The notes beneath the pieces were generated by a model. It saw nothing but the letters and a program-made list of their open reading frames with translations, made no database searches and was not told the DNA's origin. From assembly GCF_001544195.1 (NCBI RefSeq), contig NZ_BCPY01000017.1, positions 1-48,521 of the forward strand: DNA of 48,521 nucleotides, written 5' to 3'. The DNA comes from Tetragenococcus solitarius NBRC 100494. GTDB lineage: Bacteria > Bacillota > Bacilli > Lactobacillales > Enterococcaceae. The translations under genes were made by a program, and so were the position numbers. Below are positions 1 through 10,315 of this stretch, in pieces; position 1 is the first letter of the stretch, and every line of letters begins with the position of its first letter.

Positions 1-413
1 TTTTTTTTATGAAACAAACAAAAACTTTTCTCATTTATGGCGACTTGATAATCTTACCAAAACCATAAACAGACGTCAATCATTTTTATTGAAAAAATAA
101 AAAGTTTTTTACTGCCACAACCAAATAATAATATACCAATAAAATGCCCTTAGGTCAATCATTCTAAACACATATTTTACCAAAAAATAAATCCCGATCA
201 ATATAAAAATAACTTTTTATATCATTCGTTTTTAATCAAAGAAAGTTGCATATTTATAGCAATAAATATAAATTAATTACGTGAAAAACTAAAGCACCTA
301 TATTCCATAAAACTTTATCCTCATTTTCAATTAAAAAAGACAAATCGAATGACCCTTTCCTAACTCAAGGAAGTTACATTCAATTGTCTATATCCTGTTA
401 TAGGTATAAACGA
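1..413. other. AT-rich flank downstream of lysS, no gene seen
   Basis: Very AT-rich. I see no convincing reading frame with a ribosome binding site on either strand and no rRNA or tRNA signature. The only structure I can support is the terminator-like hairpin near 333-381 listed separately. The remainder may be the regulatory region of a gene outside the window. Confidence 0.5.
333..381 (-). terminator. putative terminator of lysS
   Basis: Read on the minus strand after the lysS stop there is a two-part hairpin. The outer arms are GAATG/CATTC (377-381 with 347-351) and the inner arms TTCCT/AGGAA (368-372 with 357-361). It is followed by a T6 run (complement of 333-338) about eight bases later. 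The stem is imperfect, so confidence is moderate. Confidence 0.45.
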
Positions 414-1940
<1,527 letters not shown>

Positions 1941-1960
1941 TTATAATGCCAATGTTACGA

Positions 1961-2000
1961 AAAAAAAGCAAGCCGAAAAAGGATTGCGGCTTGAATTTTT
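1961..2000 (-). terminator. terminator downstream of hslO
   Basis: Perfect 7-bp stem CAAGCCG (1969-1975) / CGGCTTG (1987-1993), flanked by seven A on the left and a T run on the right, so it can act on both strands. On the minus strand it follows hslO. Confidence 0.8.
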
Positions 2001-2033
2001 TCATAAAATTTTATTTATCTAAGTCTTTTTTGA

Positions 2034-2921
2034 TTAATTGGTCTCTGTTGCTTCTTGCTTAAGTTCTGCTAGTTCTTTGTCAGTAAAATAGTATTTATTT
2101 CCGCAAAATGAGCAAACAGCTTCTGCTCCATGATCTTCATCAATAATATTCTGAATTTCTTGAGCGCCTAATGAGATTAAACCAGCAGCAAAACGTTCTT
2201 TAGAACAATCACATTTAAATTGCACAGGTATTTTGTCTAAAACAACCACAGATTCATCTGCAAAAATAAAATCTAAGATCTCTTCGGGAGTTTTCCCTTC
2301 GTCTAACATAGTAGAAATATTCGGTAAGTACTGTAAACGTTCTTCTAGAGCGGTCGCTACTTCTTCACTAGCCCCAGGCATCATCTGCAGCATAAATCCA
2401 CCGGCTGTTTTAATCGAATCGTCAGTATCAACTAAAACACTAACACCAACAGAAGAAGGTACTTGCTCAGACACAGCAAGGTAATAAGTAAAGTCAGCCC
2501 CTAATTCGCCGGATACAATGGGCACCTGTCCAGAAAAAGGCTCTTTTAACCCAAGATCTTTAGTTACTGAAAGCATTCCCTTTGTCCCTACAGCTCCTCG
2601 AACATCAATCTTTCCTTGTTCATTTAAAGGTAAACTAACATAAGGGTTTTGGATGTAACCTTTCACTTCGCCGCGGCCATTACTAGTTACAATAATTGTA
2701 CCACCAGGACCATCACCTTCAACACGGACGGTAATGGTATCCTCCCCTTTTACGGTGCTTCCCAGTAATAAACCACCGATTAAACTACGCCCTAAGGCAG
2801 CTGAAGCAGTATTCCATGTATCATGTCTTTTTTGAGCTTGGCTAACAGTATCCGTAGCATTGACTGCATAGACACGCACAAAACCGCCATAAGCCATCGC
2901 TTTTACTAAATAATCATTCAT
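2034..2921 (-). CDS. hslO: redox-regulated chaperone Hsp33
   Basis: Cytosolic holdase activated by oxidation: four cysteines bind zinc when reduced and form disulfides under oxidative stress. Both halves of the switch are visible near the C terminus, CxC in KCDCSKERF and CxxC in CSFCGNKY. The body matches the family from MNDYLVKAMAYGG onward. I place the start at ATG 2921 rather than the longer frame to 2948, because AAGGAG sits nine bases upstream and the residues before it are not family-like. That gives 295 aa, a normal length. It lies between ftsH and lysS, with its own terminator on each side, which suggests a separate unit. Confidence 0.95.
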   Translation of the reverse strand: MNDYLVKAMAYGGFVRVYAVNATDTVSQAQKRHDTWNTASAALGRSLIGGLLLGSTVKGEDTITVRVEGDGPGGTIIVTSNGRGEVKGYIQNPYVSLPLNEQGKIDVRGAVGTKGMLSVTKDLGLKEPFSGQVPIVSGELGADFTYYLAVSEQVPSSVGVSVLVDTDDSIKTAGGFMLQMMPGASEEVATALEERLQYLPNISTMLDEGKTPEEILDFIFADESVVVLDKIPVQFKCDCSKERFAAGLISLGAQEIQNIIDEDHGAEAVCSFCGNKYYFTDKELAELKQEATETN

Positions 2922-3025
2922 TATCTTATACTCCTTAAAAACATCCAAAATGGCAAAATATATTTCTTTTCCATGAATCTTACTAACAAACGCTATAAGT
3001 TTTAATTTTTCTGTTTGTACAAGGG

Positions 3026-3055
3026 AAAAGCTGTGACGTTTTCGTCACAGCTTTT
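3026..3055 (-). terminator. terminator of ftsH
   Basis: A perfect 13-bp inverted repeat, AAAAGCTGTGACG (3026-3038) and CGTCACAGCTTTT (3043-3055), with a TTTT loop. It sits 25 bases past the ftsH stop. The terminal AAAA/TTTT pairs supply the U tract on either strand. Confidence 0.85.
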
Positions 3056-3079
3056 ACTACACACACCCGTTTGGCTCAG

Positions 3080-5161
3080 TTACTCATCTTTTGTGTCCGA
3101 GGAATTTTGATCTTCTGAATCTTCTTTAGAATTTTCCTTTGGTTCTATAGAATCATCTTCATTATCATTCGCCCGACTTTGTTCTTCTTTCTTTTCTAAG
3201 GCACGTTTGGCTTCTTCGTAAGATTGACCATTTTCACTTGGGTATTCATTTTCGTCATAAGATTTTGGCATCTCACCTGTTTCAAACAACGATTTAATTG
3301 CTTTAGCATCGAGTGTTTCATACTCCAATAATTTTTCAGCAATTAATTTGTGTTGTTCCCGATGTTCTTCGATGATTTCACGAGCCTTTTCATGCGCACT
3401 ATTTACAAAATTACGCACTTCGTCGTCAATTTCAAAAGCAACTTGTTCAGAATAGCTTTTAGTTTGTCCATAATCACGACCTACAAATACTTGGTTATTT
3501 CCTTCATACTGTACGGGGCCGAGTTTTTCACTCATTCCGTATTGAGTAACCATACTACGGGCAATATTCGTTGCTTGTTCAAAGTCATTAGAAGCTCCTG
3601 TTGATTGAGAGCCAAAAACAATTTCTTCAGCAGCACGGCCACCTAGTAACCCAGCAATTTGTTCAGTTAAATCATCTTTAGTCATAAGATTTTGATCTTC
3701 TTTAGGCAAAGCAATCATGTAGCCACCTGCACGGCCACGTGGAATAATTGTTACTTTGTGAACTATGCGCGCCCGGCTCAATACTAATCCGACAATCGTA
3801 TGACCTGCTTCGTGGAATGCCACCATTTCGCGTTCGTGCTTATTGATGACATTGTCTTTTTTCGCTGGTCCTGCAATTACACGATCTTCTGCTTCATCAA
3901 TATCTGAAGCATCGATTTTCTTTTTCCCGCGTCTTGCTGCAACTAACGCTGCTTCGTTCAATACGTTTTCCAAATCCGCCCCAGCAAAACCTGGAGTCTG
4001 TTGAGCAACAACTTTTAGATCCACGTCTTTTGTTAACGGTTTGTTACGAGCATGTACACGCAAAATAGCTTCACGGCCTTTAACATCAGGACGACCAACT
4101 AAAATTTGGCGGTCAAAACGTCCAGGACGTAACAAAGCAGGATCCAACACGTCGGAACGGTTTGTTGCAGAAATGACAATAACCCCTTCATTTCCTTCAA
4201 AACCATCCATTTCAACTAACAATTGATTTAGTGTTTGTTCTCTTTCATCATGGCCGCCGCCCATGCCGGCTCCACGTTGACGTCCTACTGCATCAATTTC
4301 ATCGATAAAGATAATTGCGGGTGCATTTTTCTTAGCTGTTTCAAATAAATCACGCACACGGCTAGCTCCGACACCTACAAACATTTCAACAAAGTCTGAA
4401 CCTGAAATTGAATAAAAAGGAACTCCAGCCTCTCCAGCTACTGCTTTAGCCAAGAGGGTTTTCCCTGTTCCTGGAGGGCCTTCTAAAAGTACCCCTGCTG
4501 GAATCCGGGCACCTAGGTCAGAAAAACGTCTTGGATCTTTTAGGAATTCGACCACTTCAACTAATTCTTGCTTTTCTTCTTCAGCACCTGCTACATCGGA
4601 AAAACGGATTTTATTGGCAGTTTTATCGGCTTCTTTAGCTTTGGATTTACCAAAGTTCATCATACGGCCGCTACCGCCACCTCCGCCGCCTTGTTGTCCC
4701 ATCATCAAATAAAATAACCCAAAAATAGCTATTATAGGTAAGAAACTAAATAGAAGTGACATCCAGACACCGCTGTTTGACTCTTCTTCCACAGATGTGG
4801 TTACATTATTTTCATTAGCTAATTCAGTTATTTCGCTTAATGTTGAATCATTAGGCAAGACTACCGTGGAAAATCGTTTCGTAGTAGATTCGGTTGAGCC
4901 TAAAACTGCTAGCCCATTATTATTATTTACTTTTTTTTCTTCTTCATATTCACCTGTAATTTGGTAAACGCCGTTTGTCGGCTGAACATTGAATGATTTG
5001 ATATCTCCAGCTTCTAATTGTTCAGAAAAGGTAGAATACTGTATTTCTGGCGTATCATCATTACCATCGCCTAGAAAGAAATAAACAACCATTACCATGG
5101 CCAAAATGATCAGCACATAGTACAAGGTGTTCCTTGCTGTTCCTCTGTTATTTTTGTTCAT
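3080..5161 (-). CDS. ftsH: ATP-dependent zinc metalloprotease FtsH
   Basis: Membrane-anchored AAA+ protease that degrades misfolded membrane proteins and short-lived regulators. In order: an N-terminal membrane helix (about 11-30), an extracytoplasmic segment, a second helix (about 133-153), a glycine-rich linker, Walker A GPPGTGKT at residues 228-235, Walker B FIDEID, the SRH segment with arginine fingers ([10 protein letters not shown]), and the zinc motif HEAGH at 450-454. The C-terminal tail after about residue 640 is acidic and low in complexity, which is usual in this lineage. 693 aa is normal. ATG 5161 is preceded by AAGGAGG seven bases upstream. It is downstream of hpt, as in Bacillus, but has its own promoter overlapping the hpt stop codon. 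Confidence 0.98.
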   Translation of the reverse strand: MNKNNRGTARNTLYYVLIILAMVMVVYFFLGDGNDDTPEIQYSTFSEQLEAGDIKSFNVQPTNGVYQITGEYEEEKKVNNNNGLAVLGSTESTTKRFSTVVLPNDSTLSEITELANENNVTTSVEEESNSGVWMSLLFSFLPIIAIFGLFYLMMGQQGGGGGGSGRMMNFGKSKAKEADKTANKIRFSDVAGAEEEKQELVEVVEFLKDPRRFSDLGARIPAGVLLEGPPGTGKTLLAKAVAGEAGVPFYSISGSDFVEMFVGVGASRVRDLFETAKKNAPAIIFIDEIDAVGRQRGAGMGGGHDEREQTLNQLLVEMDGFEGNEGVIVISATNRSDVLDPALLRPGRFDRQILVGRPDVKGREAILRVHARNKPLTKDVDLKVVAQQTPGFAGADLENVLNEAALVAARRGKKKIDASDIDEAEDRVIAGPAKKDNVINKHEREMVAFHEAGHTIVGLVLSRARIVHKVTIIPRGRAGGYMIALPKEDQNLMTKDDLTEQIAGLLGGRAAEEIVFGSQSTGASNDFEQATNIARSMVTQYGMSEKLGPVQYEGNNQVFVGRDYGQTKSYSEQVAFEIDDEVRNFVNSAHEKAREIIEEHREQHKLIAEKLLEYETLDAKAIKSLFETGEMPKSYDENEYPSENGQSYEEAKRALEKKEEQSRANDNEDDSIEPKENSKEDSEDQNSSDTKDE

Positions 5162-5202
5162 GCGGCCCCTCCTTGCCAGTTTGTCTTATTTTGACCTTTT
5201 AT

Positions 5203-5233
5203 ATTGTATCATATCTTTCTTTGTTTTGGTCAA
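5203..5233 (-). promoter_or_regulatory. putative ftsH promoter
   Basis: On the minus strand TTGACC (5233-5228), a 19-bp spacer, then TACAAT (5208-5203). The -35 box overlaps the hpt stop codon (5230-5232). The spacer is long, so confidence is moderate. Confidence 0.5.
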
Positions 5234-5778
5234 ACTTTTGTTTCATATATACTTGGTTTTAGCACTCCTACATAAGGTAGATTGCGATATTGCTCTGCAA
5301 AATCTAAACCATAGCCAACCACAAATTCATTAGGAACGTCAAAACCAATATAGTCAGCTTCGATATCCACAACGCGTCCTTGAGGTTTATCTAAAAGCGT
5401 GACAATGGCAACAGAATTTGCTTGACGATATTTAAACAAATCTACCAAGTAATTAAGCGTTCGACCGCTGTCGATAATATCTTCTACGATTAACATGTCG
5501 CGTCCTTTTACGTTTGTATCTAGGTCTTTTACGATTTTTACCTCGCCTGATGAAACCGTAGCATTTCCATAACTTGATACATCCATAAAATCAAGTTCTA
5601 TATATGTATCCATTTGACGCACAATGTCAGCCATAAATGGTACTGCACCTTTTAGCACGCCAACCACAAGCGGTTGTTTATTCTTGTACACAGCAGTAAG
5701 CTCTTTGCCTAGTTCTTCACAACGCTTGTGAATATCCTCTTGAGTAATCAAGATTTTCTCAATATCTTTTCCCAGCAT
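5230..5778 (-). CDS. hpt: hypoxanthine phosphoribosyltransferase
   Basis: Purine salvage: transfers phosphoribose from PRPP to hypoxanthine or guanine. The PRPP-binding loop is visible as [13 protein letters not shown], and the [10 protein letters not shown] segment carries the early substrate loop. I start at ATG 5778 ([10 protein letters not shown]), preceded by AAGGAG at six bases, not at the longer frame to 5874, whose extra 32 residues lie inside the tilS coding sequence. That gives 182 aa, the usual size. The start overlaps the end of tilS by 20 bases, so the two are translationally linked. The tilS-hpt-ftsH order is conserved across Firmicutes. Confidence 0.96.
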   Translation of the reverse strand: MLGKDIEKILITQEDIHKRCEELGKELTAVYKNKQPLVVGVLKGAVPFMADIVRQMDTYIELDFMDVSSYGNATVSSGEVKIVKDLDTNVKGRDMLIVEDIIDSGRTLNYLVDLFKYRQANSVAIVTLLDKPQGRVVDIEADYIGFDVPNEFVVGYGLDFAEQYRNLPYVGVLKPSIYETKV

Positions 5779-7183
5779 TTGTTTCTCCTTCCAGCTTTGG
5801 CTTTCGATACTTATAAAGAAGTACGTAGTGTATTTTAGCAGTTTCTTTTGTAATACACAAATAAGAAAATACATAAGGTAATAAGCCTAAAACGTTATCT
5901 TTATGGTCGGTTATTACCCAAGTTTGGTTACGTAAAGTTTGAGGGATCTTTTTATCGATAAAAAAGCGCGAAATTTTTTTATTCAGTTGTTCACTCAGTT
6001 GAATACGATCGCCTGCACGCCACCTACGTAATTGAACCGTAGAAGGAAATTCTAACGTTAACTCTTGGCGATATTCTAACCAAAATTTGACTTTTTTGGG
6101 AATTTTTATTTTGTCTATAGGAAAAAAGCCTAGCCATTCATTCTCTGATAAAAATAAAGATTCTCCAACATGAAGAGTATAAGCTTCGTTCTTATCAGTG
6201 TTAGGAATATTCTGTCGTAAAAATAATTGCCCGTAGCTTTTTTGAAACTGCCAAGTTGACGTAATATCAACTTGCCAATGCGCTTTTTCTTTTTCTAAAA
6301 GTTTTGTAACTTGTTCTATTTGTTTAGCACTAAGTGTTAAATCATAATACTGACGTGCTTTTTTTGCAAGTTCTTGTAAATAAAAAAGTCGTTGCGCTTT
6401 AGACAAAGCTAAATAACCATAAACATCGATCTCAAAAACCTTGGGCTGTTCTATAGTAATTGTCCGGTACCATTTTTCTTGTTGTTGGGTAATAACCTCT
6501 TGGGCTGCACTTAATTGTTGGGACAACTGCTGAAAATGTTGTAATACTTGCTTATTTTCTTTTTTTAACAGCGGAACTATTCGATGTCGAATTCGATTTC
6601 TTTGTGCATCAAGCAAAACATTTGTCTGATCTTCAAAATAGTCTAGTTTTTCTTCTTGACTATAATGTAGGATATCTTCTTTTGAAAGCTCTAATAAAGG
6701 TCTAATCAAGGTATATTTTTTCTCAAACGGTTGACTAGCCAATATGCCCTTAGCCGAAAATAAATTACCATCACGTATCATTTTCATCATCATTGTTTCT
6801 ATCTGATCATCACTATGATGTGCAGTGGCAAGCACTTGATAGTCATAAGTTCGCATCGTTTCTTCAAAAAAGCTATAGCGAAATACGCGTGCTTTTTCTT
6901 CTATACCTCTAGTAGGTGGGTATTTCCAACGAGTGACATAAAAAGGCAAGTTTCGTTTTTCACAGTAATTTCGCAAAAAAATTTCTTCCTGGTCAGAGGC
7001 TGCACGTAGCTTATGATTCACATGGACCACGCCTAAATCAAAACCTCTCTTTTTTTGTAATATTTCTAGAATATGTAACAACACCATCGAATCTACCCCT
7101 GTTGAAACAGCGACAAGAACTCGATCCTTATTAGCTAAGAGCTGCTTTTCCTTTATAAATGACTCCACTTGCGTCAAAAGCAC
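5759..7183 (-). CDS. tilS: tRNA(Ile)-lysidine synthetase
   Basis: Attaches lysine to C34 of the tRNA-Ile with CAU anticodon so that it reads AUA. The N-terminal PP-loop ATPase motif is present as AVSTGVDSM (about residues 25-33), a variant of SGGxDS, and the [13 protein letters not shown] segment follows. The C-terminal TilS domain (about residues 385-460) includes [10 protein letters not shown]. 474 aa is normal. Start GTG 7183, with GAGGTG about seven bases upstream. Its 3' end overlaps hpt by 20 bases. A terminator-like hairpin separates it from the yabR-type gene upstream, and I could not find a clear promoter in the short remaining gap. Confidence 0.95.
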   Translation of the reverse strand: MLLTQVESFIKEKQLLANKDRVLVAVSTGVDSMVLLHILEILQKKRGFDLGVVHVNHKLRAASDQEEIFLRNYCEKRNLPFYVTRWKYPPTRGIEEKARVFRYSFFEETMRTYDYQVLATAHHSDDQIETMMMKMIRDGNLFSAKGILASQPFEKKYTLIRPLLELSKEDILHYSQEEKLDYFEDQTNVLLDAQRNRIRHRIVPLLKKENKQVLQHFQQLSQQLSAAQEVITQQQEKWYRTITIEQPKVFEIDVYGYLALSKAQRLFYLQELAKKARQYYDLTLSAKQIEQVTKLLEKEKAHWQVDITSTWQFQKSYGQLFLRQNIPNTDKNEAYTLHVGESLFLSENEWLGFFPIDKIKIPKKVKFWLEYRQELTLEFPSTVQLRRWRAGDRIQLSEQLNKKISRFFIDKKIPQTLRNQTWVITDHKDNVLGLLPYVFSYLCITKETAKIHYVLLYKYRKPKLEGETNAGKRY

Positions 7184-7213
7184 GTTTTCACCTCGTTTTT
7201 GCCTGTCTAAACT

Positions 7214-7273
7214 TCCTTAAAAAGAAAACAGACAAAAAACACGCCTTTACTTTCAGCGAGTTTTTAGTCTGTT
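7214..7273 (-). terminator. putative terminator of the S1-domain gene
   Basis: Outer arms AACAGAC (7227-7233) / GTCTGTT (7267-7273), with a partly paired A-rich/T-rich inner stem ending in CGC/GCG. On the minus strand the hairpin is followed by TTTCTTTTT. It lies just past the S1-domain gene. Confidence 0.65.
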
Positions 7274-7280
7274 ACGTTAT

Positions 7281-7724
7281 TTAATTTCTGCGACCGCCAC
7301 GGCCTCCGCGTTTTCCTTCTGTATTTCTTCGTAGTGAAGATAAGCGATCGTCACTTTCTTTTAAGAACGAATTCATTAATGCATCGAAGTCTTGCTTGTC
7401 ACTTCCTGTGTTTTGTTTATGTGTTTGTGATTTTTTTTGAGTTGAACGATTCGAAGGCGCTTTTGGTTCACGCTTATTTTCTTTTGGTTTGTCTTCAGTT
7501 TTACGTATGGATAACCCGATTTTCCCGTCGTCTCCAACTGAGGTCACAAGCACGGTAACTTCGTCTCCCACAGAAAGCACATCATGAATATCTTTAACAA
7601 AGCCATTTGAAATTTCACTGATATGGACAAGTCCTGTTTTTTTATCTCCTAAATCAATAAATGCACCAAAATTTGTGATCCCCGACACTTTTCCTTTTAA
7701 TTTTTCTCCAACTTCGATTGACAT
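7281..7724 (-). CDS. yabR: S1 RNA-binding domain protein, YabR/CvfD type
   Basis: Small cytosolic RNA-binding protein. An S1 domain fills about residues 1-75 (GEKLKGKVSGITNFGAFIDLG, typical beta-barrel core), followed by a basic, Lys/Gln/Ser-rich linker and an Arg/Gly tail (RGGRGGRRN). Homologues between divIC and tilS are called yabR in Bacillus; the related streptococcal CvfD acts in post-transcriptional regulation. The exact role here is inferred. I choose ATG 7724 with AGGAGG upstream, though the 12-base spacing is long; this gives 147 aa. The gene has a leader of about 160 bases with two hairpins (see findings). Confidence 0.85.
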   Translation of the reverse strand: MSIEVGEKLKGKVSGITNFGAFIDLGDKKTGLVHISEISNGFVKDIHDVLSVGDEVTVLVTSVGDDGKIGLSIRKTEDKPKENKREPKAPSNRSTQKKSQTHKQNTGSDKQDFDALMNSFLKESDDRLSSLRRNTEGKRGGRGGRRN

Positions 7725-7889
7725 AAAAAAAATGTTCCTCCTAAAATTTACCATTTCTAAAATCTTTACAGCCTATCTCAAGCTAAGGAGATACGCAAGT
7801 TTTTCATTTTTACAAACCTATCTACTTGTCTGCTTCAAATTTACTGTTTTTATGCCTCAGGTAGGCAAACCCAAGTTCGCACTAAATTT

Positions 7890-7898
7890 ATTTTAGCA
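7890..7898 (-). promoter_or_regulatory. extended -10 promoter of the S1-domain gene
   Basis: Minus strand TGC-TAAAAT (7898-7890), an extended -10, with no good -35. It predicts transcription from about 7883 and a leader of about 160 bases. Confidence 0.45.
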
Positions 7899-7959
7899 TA
7901 TATCTTTTGTCATTAATACTTTTTTGTCTTCTACATCCTTTGAATAAGTTAGCAACATG

Positions 7960-8379
7960 TTAGTCAGACTGATTAGTTGTTTTCTCATTTTCACTGATAC
8001 CGTCGGTTTCATTTTCCGGCAATGGAAAAACGATCTCGTCATCATCAGAATAGAGAAAACGGCTTCTAGCCATTTTAGCAACATAATCTTTATCTTTTAA
8101 CAAAGAAACGTCTTTTTGCAAACCCTCAGTCTGTTTAGAGACATCTTTTTGCTCAGCTACTGTTTCTTCTTTGAAAGTTTCTAATTTTTGTAACCGCAAA
8201 TAATCATTAAACAAAGAGATGCCGACACTTAAGAAAATAATGGCAGCGACGACAAAAATCGCCAACAAGCGTCGTCTTCTAAAAATAATTTGACGTTGTT
8301 CTTTTGCATATTTTGCATATTGTTTTTTGGCATATTCATTGTCTAGGACTTTTACATTTGTTTTTTCTTTATTGTCCAC
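7960..8379 (-). CDS. divIC: septum formation initiator DivIC
   Basis: Bitopic membrane protein of the division septum that works with FtsL and DivIB. A basic cytoplasmic N terminus with RRRR is followed by one membrane helix (about residues 38-58, LLAIFVVAAIIFLSVGI). An extracytoplasmic coiled-coil comes next (about 64-100), then the conserved YVAKMARSRFLYSDDDEIVFPLP block. 139 aa is normal. The start is GTG 8379, chosen because GGAG lies about eight bases upstream. It sits between rqcP and the S1 gene as in Bacillus, and has its own promoter at 8413-8441. Confidence 0.93.
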   Translation of the reverse strand: MDNKEKTNVKVLDNEYAKKQYAKYAKEQRQIIFRRRRLLAIFVVAAIIFLSVGISLFNDYLRLQKLETFKEETVAEQKDVSKQTEGLQKDVSLLKDKDYVAKMARSRFLYSDDDEIVFPLPENETDGISENEKTTNQSD

Positions 8380-8412
8380 ACAAACCGCTCCAGTCTTCCT
8401 TAGTTGACCTTT

Positions 8413-8441
8413 ATTATACCAACATCCATTATGCTTGTCTA
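8413..8441 (-). promoter_or_regulatory. divIC promoter
   Basis: Minus strand TAGACA (8441-8436), 17-bp spacer, TATAAT (8418-8413). A near-consensus sigma-A promoter in the 73-bp gap before divIC. Confidence 0.75.
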
Positions 8442-8452
8442 ACGTAAATTAG

Positions 8453-8710
8453 TTAAATTTTTCTTTCGTCAGAAACAATCTCATACATTTTCTGAGCATC
8501 TTCTTTTTTAGTCGATTCATGCAGTTCATTTACTTTAATTTCAACCGTGCGATTCCCGAACTGGATTTTTACAATATCCCCGATTTGGACGGTACTGCTT
8601 GATTTTGCTAAGTTTCCATTGATTTGAATGCGCCCTTTATCAGCTACCTCTTTAGCCACTGATCGGCGTTTGATTAACCTTGAAATTTTTAAAAATTTAT
8701 CTATTCTCAT
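8453..8710 (-). CDS. rqcP: S4-domain RNA-binding protein RqcP (YabO)
   Basis: Small S4 RNA-binding protein. In Bacillus, RqcP works with RqcH on obstructed 50S subunits to add alanine tails during ribosome quality control. The S4 fold is clear: [24 protein letters not shown] continues through [13 protein letters not shown] choose ATG 8710, with GGAGG eight bases upstream. A longer in-frame extension to 8767 has a Cys-rich leader that does not look like the family. 85 aa is usual. The start overlaps the end of the yabM-type gene by 14 bases, so it is co-transcribed with it. Confidence 0.93.
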   Translation of the reverse strand: MRIDKFLKISRLIKRRSVAKEVADKGRIQINGNLAKSSSTVQIGDIVKIQFGNRTVEIKVNELHESTKKEDAQKMYEIVSDERKI

Positions 8711-10298
8711 TCGATTTTCCTCCGATATGTAATATCTTTTTTCCCATAGGCAACAACAACCATTCACGAATAGTAAACAAACGAAAAATTAACGCTGCTT
8801 TTACAAATACACTTGCTCCTAACAAAACGCCGACTAAGCTTAAAATAAAAGCAAGCTTACGCGATTCTACCTCACCAAAAATGAAAGTAAAACTACTAAA
8901 AAGCACTAATAAAACAACTATCATCATAAAAAGAACACCCAAAAGCTTCCAGCCGAAGTGTCTTTGGTTCCAAAAACAATTGATAGAGGCACCCTCTGTT
9001 TTGACCAAAAATAATAAAATCACAATCAGTCCTAAAAGAGTGGATAAACTAGCACCAAAGGTACCTAAATAAAATGTCATAACTCCCGTAACTAAAAACT
9101 TTACCCCAAGGCCTATCCCCGCTGCCTTCAATGCCGGTAAAAAGACACCTTGGCTTTGACGAATACTTTGATATGCTTGAATTTCTGCCATAAACCCTAC
9201 AGCAAAGACAAAAGCTGTTAAAGTGGCGTTTCCTGAAGCATCTTTAAACAAAGCAAAATTTAAATATGGCATTAACACCGCTAATCCACAAGAAGCAGCT
9301 GCAGCAATAGCTGTAGTAAATCGCAAATACATTCTTGCTGAAGTGATAAACTTCTTTTGTTTTTTTTGCACAACTAGTTTCGTTAAAGTTGGTAAAAAAG
9401 TAGCACTTAAGGCAGTGGCGACCACCAACCCTAATTGAACAAGCGGTTGTCCGCGATCATAGATACCTTTAGCAACTTTAGCGCTTTGCTCCATTAAACC
9501 GCTATGGGTTAATGAATTCACAACCAAAAAAGAGTCGATAAGTTGGAATAAAATCAGCATACCGCTATAAATGCAAACCAAACCGCCTTCTACAAAAAAA
9601 CGTTTCATCAGCCAACGCTCTTTAGGAAAATGAGGAAGTAATAAACCAGCACGTAAATCAATGCCATAAATTTTACGGTCATAATACAATAAGACAAACA
9701 AAGCTGCCAAGCCGCCAATGACCGCTCCCGACATAGCAAATGCACCAGTTTGATAAATCGTCAAAGACAGATAGACAAATCCGCCCGCTGATAGCAAAAT
9801 AATACCTACCCTTAACAATTGTTCTACCACTTGAGACACTGCTGTTGGAATCATCAACAAATCACCTTGAAACAACCCACGGTATAAAGATAAAACAGGC
9901 ATAAGTAAAAAAGTAAAAGAGGCGACTCGCACCACCATTGTCAGTGATATATCTCCCATTAAACCAGCTAAAACTCGGCTGAAAAAGAAGGTAACACCCC
10001 ATAGCAAAAGCGCGCTCCAGCACAAGAGTGAATAGCTAGCGTTTAAAATTTGCTGTTTCTTTTGAAGATCTACTTGCTCAGCCGCTAATTTTGATAAAAA
10101 TTGAGGCAAGCCCGTGAGTGCAAATGTCATAGCAATACCGTAGATGGGATAAACTTGCTGATACACATAAAATCCCTCATCTCCCACAATGTTTTGAAAA
10201 GGAACTCGGTAAATTGCACTCAATAATTTTGCAACAAAAGAAGCAATCGTTAACACCACGGCCCCTTGCATGGTTGTTTTCATCTGATTATAAGCCAC
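8697..10298 (-). CDS. polysaccharide flippase-like membrane protein (YabM/SpoVB type, MOP superfamily)
   Basis: Predicted multi-pass membrane protein of the MOP flippase superfamily that includes MurJ, SpoVB and Wzx. About 14 hydrophobic segments are visible across 533 residues. The N-terminal block [20 protein letters not shown] with [10 protein letters not shown] is typical of the SpoVB/YabM branch. The substrate is probably an undecaprenyl-linked saccharide or lipid II, but this is inference. Start GTG 10298, with AGGAGG upstream; an internal ATG at 10283 is the alternative. It lies 17 bases after mfd and overlaps rqcP, matching the Bacillus mfd-yabM-yabO neighbourhood. Confidence 0.88.
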   Translation of the reverse strand: MAYNQMKTTMQGAVVLTIASFVAKLLSAIYRVPFQNIVGDEGFYVYQQVYPIYGIAMTFALTGLPQFLSKLAAEQVDLQKKQQILNASYSLLCWSALLLWGVTFFFSRVLAGLMGDISLTMVVRVASFTFLLMPVLSLYRGLFQGDLLMIPTAVSQVVEQLLRVGIILLSAGGFVYLSLTIYQTGAFAMSGAVIGGLAALFVLLYYDRKIYGIDLRAGLLLPHFPKERWLMKRFFVEGGLVCIYSGMLILFQLIDSFLVVNSLTHSGLMEQSAKVAKGIYDRGQPLVQLGLVVATALSATFLPTLTKLVVQKKQKKFITSARMYLRFTTAIAAAASCGLAVLMPYLNFALFKDASGNATLTAFVFAVGFMAEIQAYQSIRQSQGVFLPALKAAGIGLGVKFLVTGVMTFYLGTFGASLSTLLGLIVILLFLVKTEGASINCFWNQRHFGWKLLGVLFMMIVVLLVLFSSFTFIFGEVESRKLAFILSLVGVLLGASVFVKAALIFRLFTIREWLLLPMGKKILHIGGKSNENR

Positions 10299-10315
10299 AG
10301 GCTACCTCCTCTTGC

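Noticed and set aside
1-413. Possible rRNA operon end or tRNA next to lysS, as found in some relatives.
   Set aside because: The sequence is extremely AT-rich and shows no rRNA or tRNA-like conserved segments.
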